Shown piece after piece: positions 14,929 through 23,395 of a stretch of DNA of 32,400 nucleotides. The stretch's first letter is position 1, and every line of letters starts with the position of its first letter. This DNA comes from CADEFQ01 sp035433705 (lineage in GTDB: Bacteria > Pseudomonadota > Gammaproteobacteria > Steroidobacterales > Steroidobacteraceae), in the NCBI GenBank assembly GCA_035433705.1, contig DAORVK010000027.1:1-32400 (forward strand). The letters are read 5' to 3'. Made by a program: the position numbers and the translations under genes. Below the pieces are notes generated by a model. The model had not been told where the DNA came from and ran no database searches. It saw only the letters and a list, made by a program, of their open reading frames with translations.

Positions 14929-16089
14929 ATGAAACTCGATCGTCGAACCGGAGCAGTCTGCCTGCTCATGAGCCTCGCGGCCGCGACCGCGGTGGCCGGT
15001 CCGCGTGAACAGGCGAAGCGCATGCACGATCGCCTCGCCGGCGTGCCGCCGACCGAGAGCGTGCTCGCAAACATGGCCGCCGATATCGCCGCGGGCAATG
15101 CGCTGGCCGCTGCCGAGACGGCGATGCAGAACCGCGCCTTCTACGACGTCACGTTGAAGAACTTCGCGACGCCGTGGACCAACCGCGACCAGACGGTGTT
15201 CGCGCCCCTCAACGACTACTCGGCCACCGTGATCGGCATGGTGCGCGACGACGTGCCGTTCAACACGGCGCTGTCGGCCGACCTCGTCTATGTGAGCAAC
15301 GCTGCGGGCCTGCCGGCCTACTCGGCGGTCAACAACGACCACTATGCGCAGGCGGAGAGCCGCGGCGTCGACCTGAAGGCGACGCTCGTGTCGAGCCAGC
15401 AGTCGGCACTCCTTGGCATACCCGCCAATGCGACGGCCGGTCTCATGACGACGCGCGCCTCCTCGGAAGCCTTTTTCATCAACGGCACCAATCGCGCGAT
15501 GTTCCGCTTCACGCTGATGAACCACCTGTGCCGCGATCTCGAGCAGTTGCAGGATCCGCAGCTGCCACCGGATCGCATCCGCCAGGACGTGAGTCGCAGC
15601 CCCGGCGGCGACAGCCGCGTGTACATGAACAACTGCATCGGCTGTCACACGGGCCTCGAGCCCATGACGCAGGCCTTTGCCTATTACGACTTCGACGAGA
15701 CGCAGCAGCGCCTCGTCTATACGGCCGGTGTGCCGAACGCGAAGTATTTCGTCAACGCGGACAACTTCAAGCCGGGCTACATCACGCCCGACGATCATTG
15801 GGACAACTACTGGCGCAAGGGCCACAACCGCCTCCTCGGCTGGGGGTGGGGTACGACCGCGACGACGGGCGCGGGCACCGGCGCGAAAACGCTCGGTGAG
15901 GAACTCGCCAACAGCGAGGCGTTCGCGTCCTGCCAGGTGCAGAAGGTCTTCAAGGCGGTGTGCTTCCGCGTGCCGCAGGACAGTGCCGATCGCGCGAAGG
16001 TCGCATCGATCGCGCAGGTCTTTCGCGGGAACGGTTATCGGATGAAGACTGTCTTCGCCGAAACCGCCGCGTATTGCATGGGACAGTGA
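14929..16089 (+). CDS. exported CXXCH protein, DUF1588-like
   Basis: A 386-residue protein with a signal peptide ending at AVAG (about residue 24) and one haem-type motif, CIGCH at 236-240. The region ALLGIPANATAGLMTTRASSE...FFINGTNRAMFRFTLMNHLC (about 160-201), followed by NCIGCHTGLEPMTQAFAYYDFD, resembles the order in DUF1588 proteins: a TSP...RG..v...lLC block, then C..CH...P.g.a...fD. Those proteins are cytochrome-like, known from Planctomycetes and myxobacteria, and often paired with Tat-exported DUF1552/DUF1501 proteins. Such a partner is encoded at 18566-20155. The DUF assignment is by eye. GGGAG sits 6 nt before the ATG. It is the first gene of the plus-strand divergent operon. Confidence 0.78.
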   Translation: MKLDRRTGAVCLLMSLAAATAVAGPREQAKRMHDRLAGVPPTESVLANMAADIAAGNALAAAETAMQNRAFYDVTLKNFATPWTNRDQTVFAPLNDYSATVIGMVRDDVPFNTALSADLVYVSNAAGLPAYSAVNNDHYAQAESRGVDLKATLVSSQQSALLGIPANATAGLMTTRASSEAFFINGTNRAMFRFTLMNHLCRDLEQLQDPQLPPDRIRQDVSRSPGGDSRVYMNNCIGCHTGLEPMTQAFAYYDFDETQQRLVYTAGVPNAKYFVNADNFKPGYITPDDHWDNYWRKGHNRLLGWGWGTTATTGAGTGAKTLGEELANSEAFASCQVQKVFKAVCFRVPQDSADRAKVASIAQVFRGNGYRMKTVFAETAAYCMGQ

Positions 16090-16099
16090 GGTGAGTGCC

Positions 16100-18547
16100 G
16101 TGAGCATCGTACGCCTGACGACACACATCCGCGCCGCGACGGCGCTTGCGGTTCTCGCGACACTCGCCGCGTGCAGCGGCGGTGGCGCGCCGACCGAGGT
16201 CAACCCGGTCACGACGCCGCCACCCGTTGCGGACTACACGGGTCCGGCGCCGGCCAACGCCGACGTGCAGGCCTTCCGCATCAACCTCTGGGAGAACATC
16301 AAGGCGAGCAACCGCTGCGGTGGCTGCCACAACGCGGGCGGCCAGACGCCGAACTTCGCGCGCAATGACGACGTCAATCTTGCGTACCAGGCCGCCATTG
16401 CGCTGGTCGACCTTGCGCAGCCCGACCAGTCGCGACTCGTCACGAAAGTGGCCGGCGGCCACAACTGCTGGCTCGCCTCGGCGGCGGCCTGCGGTGACAC
16501 GATGACGGTGTGGATCCGCAACTGGGCGGGCTCGGTGGCTGGCGGCGGCAAGACGATCCAGTTGCAGGAGCCGCCGATCAAGGATGTGGGCGCGAGCAAG
16601 ACCTTCCCCGAGAGCTCGAGCCTCTACGGCTCGACGATCTGGCCGCTCGTGCGCGGCCAGGGTAACTGCCTGCGCTGTCATTCACCCGCCTCCGCCACGC
16701 CGCAGTCGCCGTACTTCGCGGCGAGCGACGTCAATGCGGCTTATGCGGCGGCGCGCGCGAAGATCAATCTCGATGCACCCGGGCTTTCGCGCCTCGTGGT
16801 GCGCCTGCGCGAGGAGTCGCACAACTGCTGGACTGCAAGCTGCGCAAACGACGCGAACACCATGGAAGCGGCGGTGCGCGCCTTCGCGAACGGTGTCCCG
16901 GTGACGCCGGTCGATCCGACACTGCAGCTCTCGAAGGCCATCACGCTTTATGACGGCACCGTGGCCGCCGGCGGTAACCGCTTCGAGACCGCCCAGATCG
17001 CGCTGTACGAGTTCAAGACCGGCATGGGCACCACCGTGTACGACACGAGCGGCGTCGAGCCGGCCGCCAACCTCACGATGTCGGGTTCGATCGAGTGGGT
17101 CGGCGGCTGGGGTCTCAACGTCAAGACGGGCGGCAAGGCCCAGGGCACGACGAGCGGCAGCAAGAAGCTCGCCGACATGGTGAAGGCGAGTGGCGAGTAC
17201 TCGATCGAAGCGTGGGTCGCGCCCGGCAACGTGGTGCAGGAAGACGCCTATATCGTGAGCTATTCCGGCGGCACGATGGCGAACAACGCGACGCTGTCAC
17301 AGATGGCGTACCAGTACCAGGCGATGACCCGCAGCAGTGACACCGATGCGAACGGCATGCCGGCGCTGCTGACGCGTGCCGCAGACGAGGACGCACAGGC
17401 CTCGCTGCAGCATGTCGTGCTCACCTACGATCCGGTGAACGGCCAGCGAATCTACGTCAACGGCCAGTACACCGGCGACACCGACGGCAACGGCGGTTCA
17501 CTCTCCGACTGGGATGACAGCTTCGCGCTCGTACTCGGCAACGACCCGTCCGGACAGCGCCAGTGGACAGGCACGCTGCGCCTCGTCGCGGTCCACAATC
17601 GCGCGCTGACCCTGCCGCAGATCCAGCAGAACTTCACGGCGGGTGTCGGCGAGCGCTACTTCATGCTCTTCAACGTGAGCCAGCTGCTGAACCTGCCGAA
17701 GAGCTACGTGATGTTCGAGTCGAGCCAGTACGACAGCTACAGCTACCTCTTCACGAAGCCGACCTTCATCAATCTCGATTCGGGTGTGGTACCGAACGGC
17801 ATTGCGCTGAAGGGCCTGCGCATCGGCCTGAACGGCCAGGAGGCGCGCGTCGGCCAAGCCTACATTCCACTCGATGTGACGGTCGGCGGGTCGAACTACG
17901 TCGCCGGCAGCGGGCAGCTGCTGTCGAACACCGGCACCGTGATCGCGCTCGAGAAAGGCCCGGAGAGCGATCTGTTCTTCCTCACTTTCGAGCAGCTCGG
18001 TACCGCAACGCGTGCCTATCCGGAAGAGCCGATGCCGACGCCGCCGGTGCTCGCCGACAGCGAGAACCCGGAGCTTGGTCTGCGCACTTTCGACGAGATC
18101 AACCAGACCATGTCCAACATCACGGGCGTGCCGATCACGACCACGGCGGTCGCGAGCACCTACGATCTCGTGAAACAGGCGCTGCCGTCGGTCGAATCGA
18201 TCGACGCCTTCGGCTCGTCGCAGCAGATGGGCATCGCACAGCTCGCGATTTCCTACTGTGATGCGATGGTCGAAGACACGGCGCTGCGTAACGCGTTCTT
18301 CGGCGGTGCGCCGGACGTGAACTCGCAGACCGGCCGTGACGCGATGATCACGAGCATCGTCGGCAAGGCGGTCGGCACCAACCTCACCTCACAGCCGACC
18401 GACGGCGAGGTGCGCGCGGAGCTGAACGCGCTCGTCACGAGGCTGGCCGGCACCTGCGGCGGAAGCTGCAACGCGACGCGCACCGCCACGATAGCCAAGG
18501 CCTCGTGCGCCGCCGCCATCGGCAGCGGCGCGATGCTGCTGCAATAG
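16100..18547 (+). CDS. lipoprotein with two cytochrome-like repeats and a LamG domain
   Basis: An 815-residue lipoprotein (LAAC, Cys25). Two tandem repeats follow. Repeat 1 has CGGCH at 73-77 and HNCW at 121-124; repeat 2 has CLRCH at 190-194 and HNCW at 241-244, with similar SRLV(T/V)(K/R) stretches between. Each could hold one c-type haem. Residues about 290-510 form a LamG/concanavalin-like sandwich (GEYSIEAWVAPGNVV, then QHVVLTYDPVNGQRIYVNGQ and GTLRLVAVHNRAL). A C-terminal region of unknown fold contains four late cysteines. The GTG at 16100 is chosen over the GTG at 16091 because GAGGTGA lies 5 nt before it. It begins 10 nt after the DUF1588-like gene. LamG suggests binding of a carbohydrate or protein surface. 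Confidence 0.8.
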   Translation: MSIVRLTTHIRAATALAVLATLAACSGGGAPTEVNPVTTPPPVADYTGPAPANADVQAFRINLWENIKASNRCGGCHNAGGQTPNFARNDDVNLAYQAAIALVDLAQPDQSRLVTKVAGGHNCWLASAAACGDTMTVWIRNWAGSVAGGGKTIQLQEPPIKDVGASKTFPESSSLYGSTIWPLVRGQGNCLRCHSPASATPQSPYFAASDVNAAYAAARAKINLDAPGLSRLVVRLREESHNCWTASCANDANTMEAAVRAFANGVPVTPVDPTLQLSKAITLYDGTVAAGGNRFETAQIALYEFKTGMGTTVYDTSGVEPAANLTMSGSIEWVGGWGLNVKTGGKAQGTTSGSKKLADMVKASGEYSIEAWVAPGNVVQEDAYIVSYSGGTMANNATLSQMAYQYQAMTRSSDTDANGMPALLTRAADEDAQASLQHVVLTYDPVNGQRIYVNGQYTGDTDGNGGSLSDWDDSFALVLGNDPSGQRQWTGTLRLVAVHNRALTLPQIQQNFTAGVGERYFMLFNVSQLLNLPKSYVMFESSQYDSYSYLFTKPTFINLDSGVVPNGIALKGLRIGLNGQEARVGQAYIPLDVTVGGSNYVAGSGQLLSNTGTVIALEKGPESDLFFLTFEQLGTATRAYPEEPMPTPPVLADSENPELGLRTFDEINQTMSNITGVPITTTAVASTYDLVKQALPSVESIDAFGSSQQMGIAQLAISYCDAMVEDTALRNAFFGGAPDVNSQTGRDAMITSIVGKAVGTNLTSQPTDGEVRAELNALVTRLAGTCGGSCNATRTATIAKASCAAAIGSGAMLLQ

Positions 18548-18565
18548 GTTCGAGGGAGAACGTCC

Positions 18566-20155
18566 ATGCTGATCCGCCACAAGCCCCCCCGCGAACTCGG
18601 CCTCGACGAGCCGTTGCGACACCCCGACCACGCGCCGCCGGTATCGCGTCGCGAGATGATCGCGCGCGGCTTCCGTACCGGGGCAGCAGTGGTCGCTGCG
18701 CCCTCCGTGCTGAGCCTGCTGGCGCCGCGCACGGCGCAGGGCGCACTGTCGCCTGACATCGACGCGCTGAAGCAGGCGTGCGGCATCACCGATGGCGCCG
18801 GCAAGATTCCCTTCATCGCATTCGACCTCGCGGGTGGCGCAAACCTTTCGGGCTCCGAGGTGTTGATCGGCGGCCCCGGCGGTCAGCTCGATTTCCTCTC
18901 GACGGCCGGTTACGGCAAGCTCGGCCTGCCGGGCGACATGGTGCCGAACTCCACGGGCCCGACGACTTTCACCGACTCCTCGCTCGGCCTCGCCTGGCAT
19001 GCCGATGGCGGCATGTTGCGCGGCATCCTGTCGAAAGTGAGCATTGCGGCGCAGGCAAACACGAATGGCGCCGTGATCGCAGCGCGATCCGAAAACGATA
19101 CCGCGAACAACCCTCACAACCCGATGTACGGCATCCAGCGCTGCGGCGCCGACGGCCAGCTGCTGACGCTGATCGGCTCGCGCGCGTCCGATTCGGGCGG
19201 CAACTCGATGGCGCCGATGCCCTACGATCTTGCCTGGCGGCCGACCAAGGTCGACCGCACGAGCGATGTGACCGGACTGGTCGATACCGGCAAACTTGCA
19301 GAACTCATGGCACAGAATGACGCTGTCGCCGTACTCGAGTCGATGGTGCGCCTCTCGGGCGACAAGCTGAATCGGGTCAACACCAACGTGAGCCGCGATG
19401 CGGCAATCAAGACGATGGTGGAGTGCGGCTACACGAAGACGGCGTATCTTGCCGACCGTTTCGGCCAGCCCTCGAACCTGAACCCCGAGCTCGATGCGCG
19501 CATCAAGGGCGCCGCAGGCATTTTTTCGGATACGGAGTTCGATTCGGACGGCGAGTTCGAGAAGACCGCCGCCGTGATGAAGATGGTGATCGAAGGCTAT
19601 GCGGGAGCGGGCACGATCACGATGGGCGGCTACGATTACCACGGCCAGGGCCGCGCCACGGGCGAAGTGCGCAACTTCCGCGCGGGCCAGTGCATCGGCG
19701 CCTGCCTCGAGTTTGCGCATCGCACCGGCAAGCCGCTCATGATCTACGTGTTCAGCGACGGCTCCCTGTCCTCGGACAACCAGGTCGACAACAGCGCAAA
19801 CGGCCGCGGCAAGTTCATGTGGGTGAGCGACAACCAGTCGACCGCCTCTTCGTTCTTCCTGGTCTATAACCCCCGCGGGCGCGCGGTCATCACGCCGAGC
19901 GGCAGTTCATTCCGGACCGGCAACCAGATCGGCTATTACACGGCCGACGGATCGGTCGCCAACAATTCGAGCCCGGCAGCCAATGCCGTCAACCTGCTCG
20001 TGAACACCGTGCTGCTGAACTACCTCGCCCTCCACCAGCAGATCGGGCAGTTCGCGACGATCTTCCCGAACCATGGTCTCGGCTCGGGCGCGCAGCTGGA
20101 CAGTCTCGCGGTGTTCGCGCCGATCGTCGACGCCGTGATCACGAACCCGCTCTGA
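18566..20155 (+). CDS. Tat-exported DUF1501/DUF1552-like protein
   Basis: A 529-residue protein with a twin-arginine signal: SRREMI at 27-32, a hydrophobic stretch AAVVAAPSVLSLLA, and a likely cleavage near RTAQGA (59-60). The mature part has FIAFDLAGGANLSGSEVLIGG near residues 90-110 and TMGGYDYHGQG near 350-360, reminiscent of DUF1501, in which a conserved G-x-D-x-H-x segment occurs. DUF1501 and DUF1552 proteins are folded before export and are usually encoded beside CXXCH proteins of the planctomycete-cytochrome type, exactly the situation here. The reaction is unknown; a phosphatase/sulfatase-like fold is only a family-level guess. It starts 18 nt after the LamG gene with a GAGGGAGAA ribosome site. 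Confidence 0.72.
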   Translation: MLIRHKPPRELGLDEPLRHPDHAPPVSRREMIARGFRTGAAVVAAPSVLSLLAPRTAQGALSPDIDALKQACGITDGAGKIPFIAFDLAGGANLSGSEVLIGGPGGQLDFLSTAGYGKLGLPGDMVPNSTGPTTFTDSSLGLAWHADGGMLRGILSKVSIAAQANTNGAVIAARSENDTANNPHNPMYGIQRCGADGQLLTLIGSRASDSGGNSMAPMPYDLAWRPTKVDRTSDVTGLVDTGKLAELMAQNDAVAVLESMVRLSGDKLNRVNTNVSRDAAIKTMVECGYTKTAYLADRFGQPSNLNPELDARIKGAAGIFSDTEFDSDGEFEKTAAVMKMVIEGYAGAGTITMGGYDYHGQGRATGEVRNFRAGQCIGACLEFAHRTGKPLMIYVFSDGSLSSDNQVDNSANGRGKFMWVSDNQSTASSFFLVYNPRGRAVITPSGSSFRTGNQIGYYTADGSVANNSSPAANAVNLLVNTVLLNYLALHQQIGQFATIFPNHGLGSGAQLDSLAVFAPIVDAVITNPL

Positions 20156-20333
20156 CGCGCTGTCGCGCTTTGCCGACGCCGGCCGGGGCCGCGCGAAATG
20201 TGCGACGGGTCTCGCGCTTGCAGCGCGAATCGGCGGGCCGCTCCGTTGACATTGTCAAGTGCGCATGCGACGGTCGCAGGCGCAGGGCGCGCTACTTTTC
20301 GCTTGCCGCGCGTGCTGTCATGAGGACCCTTTC
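20156..20333 (+). promoter_or_regulatory. intergenic leader with hairpin and palindromic operator candidate
   Basis: These 178 non-coding nt precede the TPR/ExbB/ExbD operon. They contain a perfect hairpin at 20212-20228 (TCGCGCT-TGC-AGCGCGA, without a T-run) and a perfect 13-nt palindrome, TTGACA-T-TGTCAA, at 20246-20258. The left arm is also a consensus -35, but no convincing -10 lies 16-18 nt downstream. The palindrome could be a dimeric regulator site. GAGGA at 20322-20326 is the ribosome site for the TTG start at 20334. Confidence 0.45.
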
Positions 20334-20831
20334 TTGATCGACCGTGCCGTTCCCGCGTTGCTGTCGTTGTGCGCGGCGTTTGCCGTGTGGGCGGCGGACT
20401 CGCCGCTGATCGGGCGCGAGGCGCCTGATTTCGCGCTGCGCGCCATGGCCGGCGACAACATGCGGCTCTCCGAAGCGCGCGGGCAGGTCGTGCTGCTGTC
20501 GTTCTTCGGCAGCCGCTGCAACACCTGCCGCACGCAGCTCGCCGAGCTGGACGGCGTGTTTCGAACCTATGGGCCTGCGGGTCTAGTCGTGTACGGGGTG
20601 AGCATCGACGACGATGCAACGGCGGTGCGCAGTTTCGCGACGAGCGTCGGCGTCGGTTTTCCGCTGCTCGCCGATCCGGGCAAAGTGGTCGGCCGCGATT
20701 ACTCGATAGACCGCCTGCCGACCCTCGTCATCGTCGACCGGGCGGGCAAGGTCCGCTACGTGCATCGGGATCCGAAGTCCCGTAGCGAGCCGGTCTACGT
20801 GCGCGAGCTGCGCCGCCTGCTAGACGAATGA
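20334..20831 (+). CDS. TlpA-like thioredoxin-fold protein with CNTC site
   Basis: A 165-residue exported thioredoxin/peroxiredoxin-like protein. A signal peptide covers about 1-21 (LLSLCAAFAVWAAD). The AhpC/TlpA core follows: GREAPDFALRAMAGDNMRLS, then VVLLSFFGSRCNTCRTQL with Cys62 and Cys65, GVSIDDDATAVRSF, and IDRLPTLVIVD with the cis-proline. The redox site is RCNTC rather than WCGPC, which would shift its redox potential. The start is TTG at 20334, 7 nt after GAGGA; a GTG at 20259 would add 25 residues that do not look like a signal peptide. It opens the operon encoding the envelope machine and may serve the cysteine-rich redox proteins upstream. Confidence 0.85.
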   Translation: MIDRAVPALLSLCAAFAVWAADSPLIGREAPDFALRAMAGDNMRLSEARGQVVLLSFFGSRCNTCRTQLAELDGVFRTYGPAGLVVYGVSIDDDATAVRSFATSVGVGFPLLADPGKVVGRDYSIDRLPTLVIVDRAGKVRYVHRDPKSRSEPVYVRELRRLLDE

Positions 20832-20857
20832 ATGCCAGAGCTACCAGCGAGATTCAC

Positions 20858-21448
20858 ATGTCCATTGCGTTGCCCCGAATTCGCTTCCTGACGCGCCCCT
20901 GGCTGGCGCTGCTCTTCGCGTGCGTGCTGGCAGGTGTTGTCCGCGCACAGGAGGCGCCCGCACCCGCAGCCGCGCCCGATGCCGCGGAGGCGCCGGGTGA
21001 GACGCGCGCCCTGGACACCGAGGTCCAGGACCTCAAGAAGGAAGTGGTCGACCTCAACAAGGAGCTGTTCATTCTCGAGGAGGAACTGCTGTTTCCGGCC
21101 AACACGCAAGTGGCGGTGTTCGTCTCGATGGATGTCGGCGAGTTCTTCGCGCTCGATTCGGTGCAGCTCAAGATCGACGACAAGGAGGTGTCGAACTACC
21201 TCTACACGCCGCGTGAAGCCGAGGCCCTGCTGAAGGGCGGCGTGCAACGCATCTACGTCGGCAACCTGAAAACCGGGCCCCATGAGCTGGTGGCGTTCTT
21301 TGCGGGCAAGGGCCCGAGCGCGCGCGACTACCGGCGCGGTGCGACCCTCAGGTTCGAGAAGAGCGTCGGTGCGAAGTACCTCGAACTGCGCATCAGCGAC
21401 CGGCAGCGCAAAGCTCAGCCGGAATTCGAGATCAAGGACTGGGAGTAA
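20858..21448 (+). CDS. periplasmic coiled-coil protein of the envelope-machine operon
   Basis: A 196-residue protein with a signal peptide ending at VVRA (residue 30), a short Pro/Ala-rich stretch and a coiled coil at about 52-79 (LDTEVQDLKKEVVDLNKEL, then EEELL). A compact beta-rich domain follows: TQVAVFVSMDVGEFFALDSV, then VQRIYVGNLKTGPHELVAFF and AKYLELRISD. I do not recognise the family. An earlier in-frame ATG at 20828 overlaps the preceding stop as ATGA and would add ten polar residues; 20858 gives the cleaner signal peptide. It ends directly against the TPR gene at 21449. Its position suggests a periplasmic structural subunit of the ExbB/ExbD-TPR machine. Confidence 0.75.
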   Translation: MSIALPRIRFLTRPWLALLFACVLAGVVRAQEAPAPAAAPDAAEAPGETRALDTEVQDLKKEVVDLNKELFILEEELLFPANTQVAVFVSMDVGEFFALDSVQLKIDDKEVSNYLYTPREAEALLKGGVQRIYVGNLKTGPHELVAFFAGKGPSARDYRRGATLRFEKSVGAKYLELRISDRQRKAQPEFEIKDWE

Positions 21449-23395
21449 ATGCGGCGCCCCGCTCTCGCGCTCGTTGCAATAGTCGGCAGCGCGGTCGTCG
21501 GTGCCGGCGGCGCGTGGGCGGCTGCCACGACCGACAAGCTGACCGCGATCCGGGTGCAGGATCTGCACTACGGCGACGTGCTCTTTCATTTCTATCAGGA
21601 TGACAACTTCGAGGCGCTCACGCGCCTGCTCGCCTACGGGCAATGGGACCGCCTGCCGCACCATCGCGCCGATGCCGAACTGCTCGCAGGCGGCCTGTAT
21701 CTGTCGCTCGGATTGCACAATGAGGCTGGCGAGCGTTTCTCGCGCCTCCTCACTCCATCGACGCCGGCCGGGGTGCGCAATCGAGCATGGTTCTACCTCG
21801 GCAAGGTCTGGTACGCGCGCGGCTACGACGACAAGGCCGAGCACGCCCTGCGCAGCGTCACGGGCTTGCTGCCGCCCGAATTGGAGGCGGAAAAGACCCA
21901 CCTGCTCGCAAATGTGCTGATGCACGGTGGGCGCTATGACGAGGCCGTGCAGGTCCTCGATGCCTTCCAGGGTCGTTCCGACTGGGTCGCCTATGCGCGC
22001 TTCAACCTCGGTGTCGCATTCGTGCGCAAGGGGCAGCTCCCTGACGCCGACCGTTATCTCACGAGCGTCGGCGAAATGGCCGCGGGTACGCCGGAGATGC
22101 TTGCACTCAGGGACAAGGCGAATCTCGCGCTCGGCTTCGCCTATCTGCAGGCCGACCAGCCTGCCAATGCCAAGGTCGTGCTCGAGCGCGTGCGGCTCAG
22201 CGGCCCGCTGTCGAACAAGGCGCTGCTCGGTGCCGGTTGGGCCAACGCGGCGCTGGGCGACTTCGAGGGTGCGCTCGCGCCGTGGCTTGAGCTGCGTGGC
22301 CGCAATCTCCTCGATGCGGCCGTGCAGGAGTCCTATCTCGCTGTGCCGTATGCCTACGGCAAGCTGGGCGCGAACGCTCAGGCCGCCGAGTACTATGAGA
22401 CCGCGATGCGCGAGTTCGACAAGGAGGGCGTGTCGCTCGATGCGGCCATCCAGGGGCTGCGCTCGACACGACTGCTCGACGATCTGCTCGCGCAGGAGAC
22501 GGCAGAGCGGCTGGGCTGGTTCTGGCAGTTGCAGGAGCTGCCGGATGCCCCGCAGTCACGCTATCTCTATGCAGTGCTCGCCGGGCACGACTTCCAGGAA
22601 GGGCTCAAGAACTATCGCGATCTCGCCTTCATGCAGCATCGTCTCGGCGCATGGGCCGAGAGCATGGAAGCCTTTCACGACATGGTCGATGCGCGGCAGA
22701 AGGCCTATGCGGAGCGTGTGCCCCGCACGGATGCGCTGCTTGCGACCGCGGTTCCGGAACGCATCGAGCGACAGCGCGGCGAGCTCGAGTCGAAACTCGA
22801 CGCAATCGAGCGTAACCATGACACCGCCGCGCTCGGTACAACCGGGGAGCGCGAGCAATGGGCACGCATCCAGCGCCTCGAGCAGGCAATCGCGAACGGC
22901 GAGGCCGGTGCGGAGGGCGCCGACCTCGAGGCGATGAAAGACCGGCTGCGACTCGTGAAAGGCGTGCTGGCATGGCGACTCGACGAGGCGATGCGTGCGC
23001 GCGCCTACCGGCAGCGCCGCGAGATCAAGGACCTCGATGCTGCGCTGCGCGAGGCGCAGCGGCGCTGGGTCAGGGTCGAGCGGGCGCGCAAGAACGTGCC
23101 GACGAACACGGGCGAATTCGCAGCACGCATCGCGGCGCTTTCTGCGCGCCTCGGCGCGCTCCAGGTGCGCCTTGCAACGGCACGTGACCGGCAGAACGAC
23201 TACCTCGAAGCCGCAGCAGTGCACGAGCTCGAGTCGCAGCAGGCGCGCCTCGCAGCCTACCGCGTGCAGGCCCGCTTCGCGCTCGCGACGATCTACGATC
23301 GCGCCGCCAATCCGCCGCCCGCCGCGGAGAGCGCCGCGCCGGGTCGGGCAGCGCCGGGTCCGGCTGCACCGCCGCCGGGCGGAGAGGCCCCGTGA
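21449..23395 (+). CDS. periplasmic TPR protein (648 aa)
   Basis: A signal peptide covers about 1-25 (VVGAGGAWAAA). At least seven TPR-like helix pairs lie at about residues 60-330, for example LYLSLGLHNEAGERF, WYARGYDDKAEHAL, VLMHGGRYDEAVQVL, AFVRKGQLPDADRYL, AYLQADQPANAKVVL and AYGKLGANAQAAEYYE. A long Glu/Arg-rich, Ala-rich region at about 430-620 is predicted helical or coiled-coil, and the C-terminus is Pro/Ala-rich. It starts at the base after the previous stop and overlaps the next gene as GTGA. In Myxococcus, periplasmic TPR proteins such as GltC/GltD and AgmK/GltI scaffold the Agl-Glt complex. This protein is a plausible counterpart by context; orthology is not shown. Confidence 0.85.
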   Translation: MRRPALALVAIVGSAVVGAGGAWAAATTDKLTAIRVQDLHYGDVLFHFYQDDNFEALTRLLAYGQWDRLPHHRADAELLAGGLYLSLGLHNEAGERFSRLLTPSTPAGVRNRAWFYLGKVWYARGYDDKAEHALRSVTGLLPPELEAEKTHLLANVLMHGGRYDEAVQVLDAFQGRSDWVAYARFNLGVAFVRKGQLPDADRYLTSVGEMAAGTPEMLALRDKANLALGFAYLQADQPANAKVVLERVRLSGPLSNKALLGAGWANAALGDFEGALAPWLELRGRNLLDAAVQESYLAVPYAYGKLGANAQAAEYYETAMREFDKEGVSLDAAIQGLRSTRLLDDLLAQETAERLGWFWQLQELPDAPQSRYLYAVLAGHDFQEGLKNYRDLAFMQHRLGAWAESMEAFHDMVDARQKAYAERVPRTDALLATAVPERIERQRGELESKLDAIERNHDTAALGTTGEREQWARIQRLEQAIANGEAGAEGADLEAMKDRLRLVKGVLAWRLDEAMRARAYRQRREIKDLDAALREAQRRWVRVERARKNVPTNTGEFAARIAALSARLGALQVRLATARDRQNDYLEAAAVHELESQQARLAAYRVQARFALATIYDRAANPPPAAESAAPGRAAPGPAAPPPGGEAP

